The notes under the pieces: model-generated | The model's input: the letters and a program-made list of their open reading frames with translations, nothing else | What the model was told of the DNA's origin: nothing | Database searches by the model: none | From: Vulcanimicrobiota bacterium | GTDB taxonomy: Bacteria > Vulcanimicrobiota > Vulcanimicrobiia > Vulcanimicrobiales > Vulcanimicrobiaceae | Length of the DNA stretch: 7,630 bases | Assembly: GCA_003133185.1 (NCBI GenBank) | Contig: PKWF01000237.1 | Span: forward strand, 13,151-20,780 | Reading direction: 5' to 3' | Translations under genes and position numbers: made by a program | In this document: piece by piece, positions 1 through 6,248 of the stretch | Numbering within the stretch: position 1 is the stretch's first letter | Layout of the letters: the number at the start of each line of letters is the position of its first letter

Positions 1-619
1 TGCGCCGGTCGATTTCGGCCTGCGGCAGATCGAGAAAGACGAGAAGCGATCCGAGTCCCTCGCCGCGCAACGTACGTGCCGGCTCCGGAAAAGAGGGTGC
101 CGAGGTTTGCGCGAGCGCGATCTCGAGCGCGCGAAGCACCCGGTAGCCGTCGCTGGGATGAATTGCCCTCGCGCGCGACGCGTCGCGCTTTTGGAGCCAT
201 CCGTACAGAAACTCCGCCGGGTGAAGCTGCGCTTCTCGCGCGAGCCGTTCTCGCAGCGCTTCGTCGTGCTGCGGCGCGAGGTCGATCCCTCCGAGCAGCG
301 CGCGAATATAAAAACCGGTTCCCCCGGCGACGATCGCGCGCTTTCCGCGCTTTATGATATCGCGAATCGCGGCAATCGCGTCGCTTGCGTAACGAGCCGC
401 CGAGTAGCGTTCGGTCGGATCGAGAAACGCGACGAGATGGTGCGGCACGCGCGCCATCTCCTCCGTCGTGGGCGCGGCCGTGCCGATGGGCATCCCGCGA
501 TAGATCTGCCGAGAATCCGCTCCGACGATCTCCGCACCGTACGTCGTCGCGAGCTCGAGCGCGATCTCCGTCTTTCCACTCGCCGTCGCGCCCGCTAGAA
601 TCAAGACGCCGTCAGACAC
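1..619 (-). CDS. miaA: tRNA dimethylallyltransferase MiaA, N-terminal part (runs off the left edge)
   Basis: MiaA transfers a dimethylallyl group to N6 of A37 in tRNAs that read UNN codons, a cytoplasmic modification that improves decoding. About 206 residues are visible; the family is about 300 long, so the C-terminal third lies beyond the edge. Seen directly: the P-loop GATASGKT (residues 10-17), DSRQIYRGMPIGTA (35-48) with the family's conserved Asp at 35, and AGGTGFYIRALL (98-109). The start is a GTG at 617-619, chosen because it puts the P-loop at the usual distance from the N-terminus. It lies 8 bases inside the end of mutL (GTGTCTGA, where TGA is the mutL stop), so translation is probably coupled and miaA is probably cotranscribed with mutL. 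The mutL-miaA order also occurs in other bacteria, including E. coli. Identity is very secure; the exact start is less so, since no strong Shine-Dalgarno precedes it. Confidence 0.96.
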   Translation of the reverse strand, partial: MSDGVLILAGATASGKTEIALELATTYGAEIVGADSRQIYRGMPIGTAAPTTEEMARVPHHLVAFLDPTERYSAARYASDAIAAIRDIIKRGKRAIVAGGTGFYIRALLGGIDLAPQHDEALRERLAREAQLHPAEFLYGWLQKRDASRARAIHPSDGYRVLRALEIALAQTSAPSFPEPARTLRGEGLGSLLVFLDLPQAEIDRR

Positions 620-2288
620 GCTTGAACATGCGCGCAATCTCATCGGGACTCAAACGCACCATCGTCGGACGGCCGTGCGGACAATGCATGGGATTCGCGC
701 AGCGCTGCAAACGCTCGACGAGCGTGGACATCTCCTGCGGTGCGAGGGGTTCGCCGGCGACCGTGACGCTGTGGCACGCGAGCGTAGCCCAAACGCGCTC
801 GCGAACGTCACGTTGCTTTGGATCCTCGCTCAGATCGTCGAGCATTCCGCCCAAATCGAAGTTGCGGGACGCATAGCCTGCGGGGGTTGCGACGATGCGA
901 TAGGTTCGCTCGCCGAAGGCTTCGATCTCGAGGCCACCCTCGCGCAGCGCTTCGAGCGCCCGGTCGAGTGCCGCGCTTCGCGCCGCATCGAGCTCGACGA
1001 TCTGCGGCACCAGCAGTGGTTCGCTTGGAGTCCGCTGTGCGGCAGCCGTGACGATCGCTTCGTACGCGATGCGCTCGTGCGCCGCGTGTTGATCGACCAG
1101 CAACAACGCTTCGCCGTCGCTAGCGAGGATGAACGTGCGATGGAGCTGCGCGAGAATACGCAGGCGATCGACATCCTGCTGATTGCTATCGTCCGGCGCC
1201 GGAGCAAAGAGCGATATGGCCGCGCTCGCCGAGCCGGCGGGCATACTCACGCTCGGCGCACTGCCGGTCTGTTCGGAAAACCTCCCGCGGGCATGCTCTT
1301 TCAAGGTTGCGGCGATGCTGCGCCGGACGGCGTCGAAGACTTGCGAAGCGTAACGCAAGCGAACGTCGTACTTTGTCGGATGGACGTTGGAGTCGACGTG
1401 GTCGGCGGGCAAATCCAGAAAGAGCACGCCGTACGGATGGCGCCCCATCATGGTAAACGTGGAATAGCCGCTGGTCCAGGCGCCGGCAAGGGGAACCCCG
1501 CGCACGAGGCGCCCGTTGACAAAAAGCAGTTGCATTCTCCGATCGGGGCGATCGTGTCCCGGTTCGCTAACGAAGCCGCGCAGCGTGCCATCGAGCATCC
1601 GGGCCGGAGCTCCATCGAGCGGTAGCAGAGTTTTCGCGGCTTGCGCGCCGAAAACCATGGCAAGCCGCTCGTGCTCTTGTTCGGTCGCCGGCATGACCCA
1701 AACGTCTTTCCCGTCGTGGCGCAGCGTGAAGGTGATCTGCGGATACGCAAGTGCGAAACTCGAAAGCCACGAGGAGCTGCGATTGAACTCCGCGCTCGGC
1801 GCGCGAAGATACTCACGCCTGACCGGCAGCCTTTCAAAGAGCGAGCGAACCCGGACCTGCGTGCCGGCCGGCGCCGCCGCGGGTTCGATCTCGCGCACTT
1901 CCTCGGCATGCGCGCCAACGCGCGCCCCGACCGGGAAGCCGGGTTCGCGCGAAACGATTTCGAGATCCGAAACGGCGGCAATCGAGGCCAAACCTTCGCC
2001 GCGAAAGCCCAGCGTCGCGATCGATTCCAGCTCGGACGCGACGTTGAGTTTGCTGGTCGCATGGCGTCGAATCGCCAATGCTAAGTCTGCACTCGCGATG
2101 CCCGTTCCGTCGTCGATAACTTCGATGAGATCGAGGCCGCCTCGTTCGATGTTGACGGCGATGCGAGTGGCCCCGGCGTCGACGGCATTCTCCACCAGCT
2201 CTTTGACGATCGACGCGGGACGTTCGATAATCTCTCCGGCGGCAATCTGACCGATCGTCACCGCATCGAGCTCGCGAATGGCAGCCAC
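612..2288 (-). CDS. mutL: DNA mismatch repair protein MutL, endonuclease type
   Basis: MutL links mismatch recognition by MutS to strand incision. The 558-residue protein is complete. The N-terminal GHKL ATPase shows ELVENAVDAGA (30-40, with catalytic Glu30 and metal-binding Asn34), DDGTGI (59-64) and TLGFRGEGLASIAAV (92-106). The transducer domain shows FVNGR (256-260) and NVHPTKYDVR (301-310) with the family Lys at 306. A short Ser/Ala/Pro-rich linker spans about 338-372. The C-terminal domain carries the metal-dependent nicking motif DQHAAHERIAYE (399-410, the DQHA-x2-E-x4-E pattern), ACHS (504-507), CPHGRP (536-541) and a terminal FKRV. These motifs mark MutL proteins from bacteria without MutH, where MutL itself nicks the new strand. 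The start is GTG at 2286-2288, which gives the standard short lead before IAAGEIIERP. The upstream Shine-Dalgarno is weak. The gene is divergent from the Mg2+ unit to its right. Confidence 0.98.
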   Translation of the reverse strand: MAAIRELDAVTIGQIAAGEIIERPASIVKELVENAVDAGATRIAVNIERGGLDLIEVIDDGTGIASADLALAIRRHATSKLNVASELESIATLGFRGEGLASIAAVSDLEIVSREPGFPVGARVGAHAEEVREIEPAAAPAGTQVRVRSLFERLPVRREYLRAPSAEFNRSSSWLSSFALAYPQITFTLRHDGKDVWVMPATEQEHERLAMVFGAQAAKTLLPLDGAPARMLDGTLRGFVSEPGHDRPDRRMQLLFVNGRLVRGVPLAGAWTSGYSTFTMMGRHPYGVLFLDLPADHVDSNVHPTKYDVRLRYASQVFDAVRRSIAATLKEHARGRFSEQTGSAPSVSMPAGSASAAISLFAPAPDDSNQQDVDRLRILAQLHRTFILASDGEALLLVDQHAAHERIAYEAIVTAAAQRTPSEPLLVPQIVELDAARSAALDRALEALREGGLEIEAFGERTYRIVATPAGYASRNFDLGGMLDDLSEDPKQRDVRERVWATLACHSVTVAGEPLAPQEMSTLVERLQRCANPMHCPHGRPTMVRLSPDEIARMFKRV

Positions 2289-2348
2289 GCCTGCTAGATT
2301 CGCGAACGGTCCACTTGCGTCCCAGCAGGGAGTAGAGCATTCGCGGGG

Positions 2349-2376
2349 TTGACAAAGCCTCTCACCCGAGTATCCT
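2349..2376 (+). promoter_or_regulatory. sigma70-type promoter of the M-box-controlled unit
   Basis: A perfect -35 TTGACA (2349-2354) is followed after 16 bases by TATCCT (2371-2376), which matches 4 of 6 bases of the -10 consensus. The predicted transcript start, about 2382-2384, falls just before the 5' strand of the riboswitch P1 helix at 2386, as expected for a leader riboswitch. The promoter lies in the divergent gap between mutL and the Mg2+ unit. No equally good promoter was seen for mutL. Confidence 0.7.
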
Positions 2377-2385
2377 AGTTGAGGA

Positions 2386-2549
2386 TTCCTTCGTTAGGTG
2401 AGGCGTCTGCACGAAGAGATGCCGCTGCCCGGAAAGGTCGAGAGACCCCAACGGGTGACCAGATCCCGCCGAATCAAGGCGGAATCTAATGCGGCTGAGG
2501 CCACCCGGACCTCTACGTTGTGCAGTGCTAAAGCTCGACAGTGAGGGGA
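2386..2549 (+). promoter_or_regulatory. M-box (ykoK leader) Mg2+ riboswitch aptamer
   Basis: This leader RNA senses Mg2+ and typically shuts off Mg2+ transporter genes when Mg2+ is plentiful. Conserved M-box blocks appear in the right order: GTTAGGTGAGG (2393-2403), ATGCCGCTGCCC (2419-2430), a GGTC-GAGA-GACC GNRA-capped hairpin (2436-2447) followed by CCAACGGGT (2448-2456), AATGCGGC (2488-2495) and AGTGCTAAAGCTC (2524-2536). Base pairing supports the fold: P1 is TTCCTTC (2386-2392) with GAGGGGA (2543-2549); GCCGC (2421-2425) pairs with GCGGC (2491-2495); a variable arm CCGCC/GGCGG spans 2466-2482. The length of about 164 nt is normal for the class. It is followed by an intrinsic terminator and, three cistrons on, an NRMT Mg2+ transporter, which fits the known targets of the class. 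Assignment is from memory of the consensus; a covariance-model search would settle it. Confidence 0.95.
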
Positions 2550-2589
2550 GAATGCGCGGGGAATAGCGCATGAATTTCTCAAGCTGTCG
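2536..2589 (+). promoter_or_regulatory. candidate antiterminator of the M-box expression platform
   Basis: CGACAG (2536-2541), directly after the conserved GCTAAAGCT block, is complementary to CTGTCG (2584-2589), the 5' arm of the terminator. Between them GAGA (2548-2551) can pair with TCTC (2577-2580), enclosing a perfect hairpin ATGCGC-GGGGAATA-GCGCAT (2552-2571). This fold would destroy the terminator and also borrow bases from the 3' strand of P1. That gives the expected logic: high Mg2+ stabilises P1 and the terminator forms; low Mg2+ allows antitermination. The complementarity is seen; the switching mechanism is inferred. Confidence 0.55.
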
Positions 2590-2618
2590 GCCTGCGAGGA
2601 GCACCGACGGTTTTTTTT
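2581..2618 (+). terminator. intrinsic terminator of the Mg2+ riboswitch
   Basis: CTGTCGG (2584-2590) pairs with CCGACGG (2604-2610), 7 bp with one G-U, around a 13-nt loop. It is followed at once by eight T's (2611-2618). The stem can extend through AAG (2581-2583) pairing with the first T's. Its position 35 nt after P1 and before the first ribosome binding site makes it the off-state of the riboswitch. Confidence 0.88.
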
Positions 2619-2668
2619 GTTTGGTAGCGGAAGGGGGTGATGTCTGGCCATGGACGACGGACCTAGTA

Positions 2669-2725
2669 GTCGATCGCACCGGCTCGCGATGAGCCGCGTA
2701 TTCCTGCTACGCCCGTCCGATCGGC
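2669..2725 (+). other. possible three-way-junction RNA fold in the leader downstream of the terminator
   Basis: GTCGATCG (2669-2676) can pair with CGATCGGC (2718-2725), 8 bp with one G-U. The helix would enclose two hairpins: CGGCTC-GCGAT-GAGCCG (2680-2696) and CGTA-TTCCTGC-TACG (2697-2711). The element sits between the terminator and the AGGAGG of the small ORF. It is not a tRNA, since it has no T-loop and is only 57 nt. I recognise no known family. It could be a second regulatory or RNA-stability element, or chance pairing in GC-rich DNA. Confidence 0.3.
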
Positions 2726-2759
2726 GCGGCAGAGCATAAGAAAACAGGAGGTATATGTC

Positions 2760-2906
2760 ATGAAAAGAGTTCTGGCATTTCTGCTCGATTTAACGATCAA
2801 TCGGGCGGCGCGCGGAAAGACTGCGTTCCACGACGATACGTTGCGGGCGAACCAGGGTAGCAATCCAACTTACACCTTTAGCTACTGGCGCTCTCTCGTC
2901 GATTAG
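2760..2906 (+). CDS. 48-residue small protein or leader peptide, first cistron after the Mg2+ riboswitch
   Basis: I do not recognise this protein. The case for translation is the ribosome binding site: a perfect AGGAGG (2746-2751) sits 8 nt before an ATG (2760-2762), and the frame stays open to TAG (2904-2906). The early ATG at 2755 meets a stop after two codons, so the start is clear. The product begins MKRVLAFLLDLTI, a short basic then hydrophobic segment too weak for a sure membrane helix, followed by a polar half containing GKTAFHDDTLR and ending in YTFSYWRSLVD. It has no Cys and no Pro run like that of MgtL. The stop lies 20 nt before the start of the barrel gene, so the two are in one operon and translation may be coupled. 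It could be a small protein acting on the transporter, a leader peptide, or a degraded remnant. Read-through of the riboswitch terminator would control it. Confidence 0.6.
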   Translation: MKRVLAFLLDLTINRAARGKTAFHDDTLRANQGSNPTYTFSYWRSLVD

Positions 2907-2926
2907 ACGGACAAGGGTGATTTGCC

Positions 2927-4777
2927 GTGCTTGCTGCGATGCTGGTGGCGACGATCCAAATCGCGGCGATGCCGGCAGCCTCGCCGTCGCCTTCAGCGGC
3001 GCCGACTCCGCGTTTCGACCTGAAGGCTAGCGGCTCCAACGTCTTCGTCGACCAGGCGACCGATGGGCGCGGAATTACGCCTCCAGAGGGGCCTGGGTTT
3101 GCAAACGGCTCGCCCATCTCGCCGATGTCGCCGTACGACTGGTTCACCGGCGCGCCGGTGACGCCGGGAGTCGCGGGCATCGCGCAATACGAAATCTCCG
3201 GCACCTACCACGCAACCGGTCTGGACTTCGGCGCGACCTTCGGAATCGGCGGCTTGAGTGGCAGCACGACCAACGCGCTCTATTGGGGCGAACCGTTGAT
3301 CCCCAACCTGAACGATCACGGCCTTTCTCGAAACGTTCCGTATGAAATTCTCTTTCCGACCCACGCGGGCCAAGACGATGCAAGCGTCGCGAGCGCGAGC
3401 TTACTCGGCGCATCGATTGGCGCGGCGGATTCCAGCTGGAGGGTTCGGGGCGGCTATTTTGACTTGATCCAGAGCGACCGGTTCGTCTTCGCGCCCCCGC
3501 CGCTAACCGATGCCGTTCCGAGTCTGGGCGTGCAAACCGCGGAGACGCTCGGTCCAGGCATGCCGTCGATCAAAGACTGGACGGCCGCTCCGTCATCTCT
3601 GCCGTTGCTCGGCGCCGACGGGTACTGGCATCGAGGGGGGCTTTCGATGGAGTTGACCGACGCGCTGCTGCCGTCACTCCCAAATACGAACGTCCGTTTG
3701 ACGATGGGCTCCCTGGTCTTAGATCGGGGAGACGTCGGACGCTTTTCGGTTCAAGTCGCGCATCTCTGGACGACCGGCGACCCCATCTTGACCACGAGCT
3801 TCTTCGGCGTAGATCAGGACATCCATTACGGGACCCAGGGGCGCCTCTACACGAGCGAGTTGGCAAATCAAGAGCAAACGATCTCGGGAGCCCGCGCCTT
3901 CTTTCATCCTCTCAAAGGTTGGGATGCGCTGGCGGAGCTCGGGCGCGCCTGGTACGACGCCGGGTTGGTGACCGAACCCGGCACGTCGCATTTTGGAAAT
4001 TACGAGCATTTCAGCCTGGCGCGTCACATTGGGGACGACGTGGCAACGCTGGAGTTTCATCGTTTCGACCCGACCTACGCAACGATGATCTTGCCCTACG
4101 GCATCCCCGAGAACATCTGGAGCGTGGCCTGGTCGTGGCCCGGCGTGTGGCTGAAATCAACCTACCAGCTCGTCGACAACAGCGTCATCGGCGCCAACCG
4201 GGCCGGCTTTCATTTCAAGTACGATCACAACAGTAAGTACCTGGAAATGCACGCGAGCTACGGCGACTGGCGGCAGCTCATACCCGAAACCGAGGCGAAC
4301 GCGTCGCAGGTGGGCTTCGTCGACGGCTTCTTCCTCTTGCAGCAAAATGGATTCGGCACGATCGGCCACGACCGCCAGCTCGGACTCTACGTGGCCTGGC
4401 ATCTTCCCAGTGACGACTTTGCCTTCGACGGCGTCGAGGATTATCTCAATCGCGATGCCGACCCCGGCCAGCCGCTGGATGTCGTCGACACACGCTCGCC
4501 GCAAGTCGTCGTGAGCTGGGCGCATCACTTTAGCCGCAAGCTGCTCGCAGTCGGCGGCTACGGTCGCTACGAGACGATCGGACGGTGGGCGATCACGCCC
4601 GTCGACGCAATCTACGGCGTCGGCTTCGCCGGCGTCCAGCTCGCGACGGGGACGAACACGGCGCTACTCGTCGAAGGAAGACGATACGCGCTGACGGGCT
4701 TACCCTCGATTCCCTATGGCCCGCCCCCGACGATGCGAGGGACCGCTTTCATCGTCGATCAGAAGGTCAGCCTATGA
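2927..4777 (+). CDS. putative secreted outer-membrane beta-barrel protein, in the Mg2+ operon
   Basis: No named family is recognised. The 616-residue protein starts with a hydrophobic stretch (residues 2-15) and a small-residue region around MPAASPSPSAAP (15-26), compatible with a signal peptide though lacking basic residues near the start. The mature part is rich in Gly, aromatic residues and alternating polar/hydrophobic segments typical of amphipathic beta-strands, for example 89-108, 171-188, 255-281, 397-443, 484-493, 526-547, 562-588 and 604-616. Paralogous-looking strand-turn-strand units run to the C-terminus, which ends in a strand (Val-Ser-Leu). An acidic stretch at 496-521 holds nine Asp/Glu and may be an exposed loop. 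The start is GTG (2927-2929): an in-frame stop lies three codons upstream, and AAGGGTGAT at 2913-2921 is a good Shine-Dalgarno. The gene overlaps the NRMT start by 4 bp (ATGA). Cotranscription suggests an outer-membrane route for Mg2+, which is inference. A structural or unrelated surface role is possible. Confidence 0.8.
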   Translation: MLAAMLVATIQIAAMPAASPSPSAAPTPRFDLKASGSNVFVDQATDGRGITPPEGPGFANGSPISPMSPYDWFTGAPVTPGVAGIAQYEISGTYHATGLDFGATFGIGGLSGSTTNALYWGEPLIPNLNDHGLSRNVPYEILFPTHAGQDDASVASASLLGASIGAADSSWRVRGGYFDLIQSDRFVFAPPPLTDAVPSLGVQTAETLGPGMPSIKDWTAAPSSLPLLGADGYWHRGGLSMELTDALLPSLPNTNVRLTMGSLVLDRGDVGRFSVQVAHLWTTGDPILTTSFFGVDQDIHYGTQGRLYTSELANQEQTISGARAFFHPLKGWDALAELGRAWYDAGLVTEPGTSHFGNYEHFSLARHIGDDVATLEFHRFDPTYATMILPYGIPENIWSVAWSWPGVWLKSTYQLVDNSVIGANRAGFHFKYDHNSKYLEMHASYGDWRQLIPETEANASQVGFVDGFFLLQQNGFGTIGHDRQLGLYVAWHLPSDDFAFDGVEDYLNRDADPGQPLDVVDTRSPQVVVSWAHHFSRKLLAVGGYGRYETIGRWAITPVDAIYGVGFAGVQLATGTNTALLVEGRRYALTGLPSIPYGPPPTMRGTAFIVDQKVSL

Positions 4778-6093
4778 GCACCGAAATCGTCGCCGGCCGC
4801 TTTGTGAGACCGAACGTCTTTCGTTCCATCATCATGTTCCTTTCGATCGTGGGGCCGGGCATTATCACGGCAAATGCCGACAACGACGTCGGCGGCATCC
4901 TCACCTACTCGCAAGCCGGCGCGCAGTTTGGCTACTCGATGCTCTGGCTGTTGGTGCCCATCACGGTTGCACTCGTCGTGGTACAGGAGATGTGCGCGCG
5001 GATGGGGGCGGTCACCGGCAAAGGCTTGGCCGACCTCATTCGCGAGAACTTCGGGGTGAGGGTCACCTTCTGGTGCCTTCTGCTCTTCGTCCTCGGCGAC
5101 ATCGGCAATACGGCCACGGAGTTCGCTGGCGTCGCGTCGTCGGCGCCGATCTTCGGCGGCTACCTGCACGTTCCCAACCTCGAGGCCTTCAAGATCGCGC
5201 TGGTGGCCGCCGCGGCGGTCTTCGTCTTCATGACCGTAACGCGCGGAAGCGCAAAGCTGCTCGAACGGATCTTCTTCTTTTTCTGCTTCGTCTACGTTGC
5301 ATACATCGTCAGCGCTTTCGTCGTCCATCCCGCTTGGCACGACGTCTTGCACCAGAGCATCGTACCGCATATTCAGGCGTCGAAGGCCTACGTCCTGATG
5401 GTTATCGCGGTAATCGGAACGACCATCTCTCCCTGGATGCAGTTCTACATCCAGGCCGCGGTTGTCGAAAAAGGGATTCGCGAAGGAGACTACGGCTATT
5501 CACGCCTCGACGTCGTGACGGGCGGCATATGGACCGATGTAATCGCGTACTTTATCATCGTCTCGTGCGCGGCAACCATCTACATTCACAATATCCATGC
5601 CGCTCATCCGATCGTCGTGCACGACGTCGGCGACGTCGCGGTCGCCCTCGCACCGCTCGCAGGAAAATTCGCCGCTTTGCTCTTTGCCTTGGGGCTGCTC
5701 AATGCGGCCGTCTTCACGGCCTCGATCCTGCCGCTTTCCACCGCTTATTACGTCTGTGAAGCCTTCGGCTTCGAGCGCGGCGTCGACAATCGTTTCTCTG
5801 AAGCTCCGGTCTTCTACGGCTTCTATCTCGCGCTTATCGTTATCGGCGCCGGGACCGTAATCATTCCCGGTGCGCCGCTGCTGGGAATCATCTTCTACTC
5901 CCAGGTACTCAACGGCGTGCTCCTGCCGATCGTGCTCGTTCTGATGCTGCTGCTGATCAATAACAAGCGCTTGATGGGGCGCTGGACCAACTCGCCGCTC
6001 TTTAACATCATCGCTTGGGCCACCGTCATCATCGTGGGCGCGCTCACTTTGATATCGACGGCGCAGATCGTCTTCCCGTCGCTCGGCAGCTAG
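4774..6093 (+). CDS. nrmT: NRAMP-related Mg2+ transporter (NRMT clade of SLC11/MntH)
   Basis: A 439-residue polytopic inner-membrane protein with about eleven hydrophobic segments, the NRAMP number. Family landmarks: GPGIITANADNDVGG (27-41) then SQAGAQFGYSMLW (46-58) in TM1-2, ARMGAVTGKGLADLIRENF (75-93), DIGNTATEFAGV (109-120) in TM3, and GTTISPWMQFYIQ (215-227) in TM6. Aligned by eye with classical Mn/Fe NRAMPs, the TM1 DPGN becomes DVGG (38-41): the Asp is kept and the Asn lost. The TM6 Met-Pro-His becomes Ser-Pro-Trp (219-221), losing the Met that helps classical members discriminate against Mg2+ and Ca2+. The NRMT clade is known to carry Mg2+ (and Mn2+) without proton coupling and with an altered metal site. 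The upstream M-box supports Mg2+ as substrate. The start is ATG at 4774-4776 inside the barrel's stop (ATGA), implying translational coupling; the frame is open further upstream but only as a shadow of the barrel gene. Confidence 0.93.
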   Translation: MSTEIVAGRFVRPNVFRSIIMFLSIVGPGIITANADNDVGGILTYSQAGAQFGYSMLWLLVPITVALVVVQEMCARMGAVTGKGLADLIRENFGVRVTFWCLLLFVLGDIGNTATEFAGVASSAPIFGGYLHVPNLEAFKIALVAAAAVFVFMTVTRGSAKLLERIFFFFCFVYVAYIVSAFVVHPAWHDVLHQSIVPHIQASKAYVLMVIAVIGTTISPWMQFYIQAAVVEKGIREGDYGYSRLDVVTGGIWTDVIAYFIIVSCAATIYIHNIHAAHPIVVHDVGDVAVALAPLAGKFAALLFALGLLNAAVFTASILPLSTAYYVCEAFGFERGVDNRFSEAPVFYGFYLALIVIGAGTVIIPGAPLLGIIFYSQVLNGVLLPIVLVLMLLLINNKRLMGRWTNSPLFNIIAWATVIIVGALTLISTAQIVFPSLGS

Positions 6094-6105
6094 TAACTCC
6101 CCAGT

Positions 6106-6132
6106 GTCATGGTGAGCCTGTCGAACCATGAC
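6106..6132. repeat. dispersed hairpin repeat, copy A
   Basis: GTCATGGT (6106-6113) and ACCATGAC (6125-6132) form a perfect 8-bp stem around an 11-nt loop. It begins 12 nt after the nrmT stop. Its loop, read on the other strand, matches the loop of copy B at 10 of 11 positions, so the two are inverted relatives. No T-tract follows, so it is not a classical terminator, but it may block convergent transcription or protect the mRNA 3' end. A perfect 12-bp palindrome GGCTCGCGAGCC lies between the two copies at 6147-6158. Confidence 0.8.
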
Positions 6133-6169
6133 GTGGTGATAAGGCTGGCTCGCGAGCCCAAGCGGCTAA

Positions 6170-6196
6170 GTCATCCTTCGACAAGCTCAGGATGAC
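6170..6196. repeat. dispersed hairpin repeat, copy B (CCTTCGACAAGCTCAGG type)
   Basis: GTCATCCT (6170-6177) and AGGATGAC (6189-6196) form a perfect 8-bp stem around TCGACAAGCTC. This core is familiar as an abundant intergenic palindromic repeat in many unrelated bacterial genomes. Compared with copy A the stem differs at two adjacent positions and both arms changed together, preserving pairing. It lies between convergent genes, a typical site for REP-like elements. Confidence 0.85.
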
Positions 6197-6239
6197 ACCG
6201 GGAGGGCTCAGGATGACACCGGGAGGGCTCAGGATGACA
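6186..6239. repeat. 21-bp tandem repeat, about 2.6 copies
   Basis: Two identical 21-bp units (6186-6206 and 6207-6227) and a 12-bp partial third (6228-6239), each beginning CTCAGGATGACA and, in the full units, ending CCGGGAGGG. The first unit contains the 3' loop edge and 3' arm of hairpin copy B, so the array looks like local amplification of that half-hairpin. Translated on the minus strand it gives a repetitive, clearly non-genic peptide. It ends 9 bp before the LCP stop codon. Confidence 0.9.
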
Positions 6240-6248
6240 TAGGCATAC

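Noticed and set aside
675..1625. Long plus-strand open frame opposite mutL
   Set aside because: It lies wholly antisense to a mutL whose motifs are unmistakable, and its translation shows no domain; it reflects high-GC codon bias.
2386..2618. yybP-ykoY Mn2+ riboswitch, considered because NRAMP proteins often carry Mn2+
   Set aside because: The conserved blocks, GNRA hairpin and GTGCTAAAGCTC element match the M-box, and no yybP-ykoY core was seen.
2362..2679. Minus-strand open frames across the riboswitch region
   Set aside because: They are antisense to the M-box, whose conserved RNA blocks and pairing explain the sequence.
4585..4773. N-terminal extension of the transporter reading frame upstream of 4774
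   Set aside because: The extra 63 residues are Arg-rich shadow translation of the barrel gene; the ATGA overlap at 4774 gives a normal NRMT N-terminus.
6106..6240. CRISPR array or insertion-sequence end
   Set aside because: The repeats are directly adjacent with no unique spacers, and there is no transposase gene or target duplication; they fit a REP-like hairpin family plus local tandem duplication.
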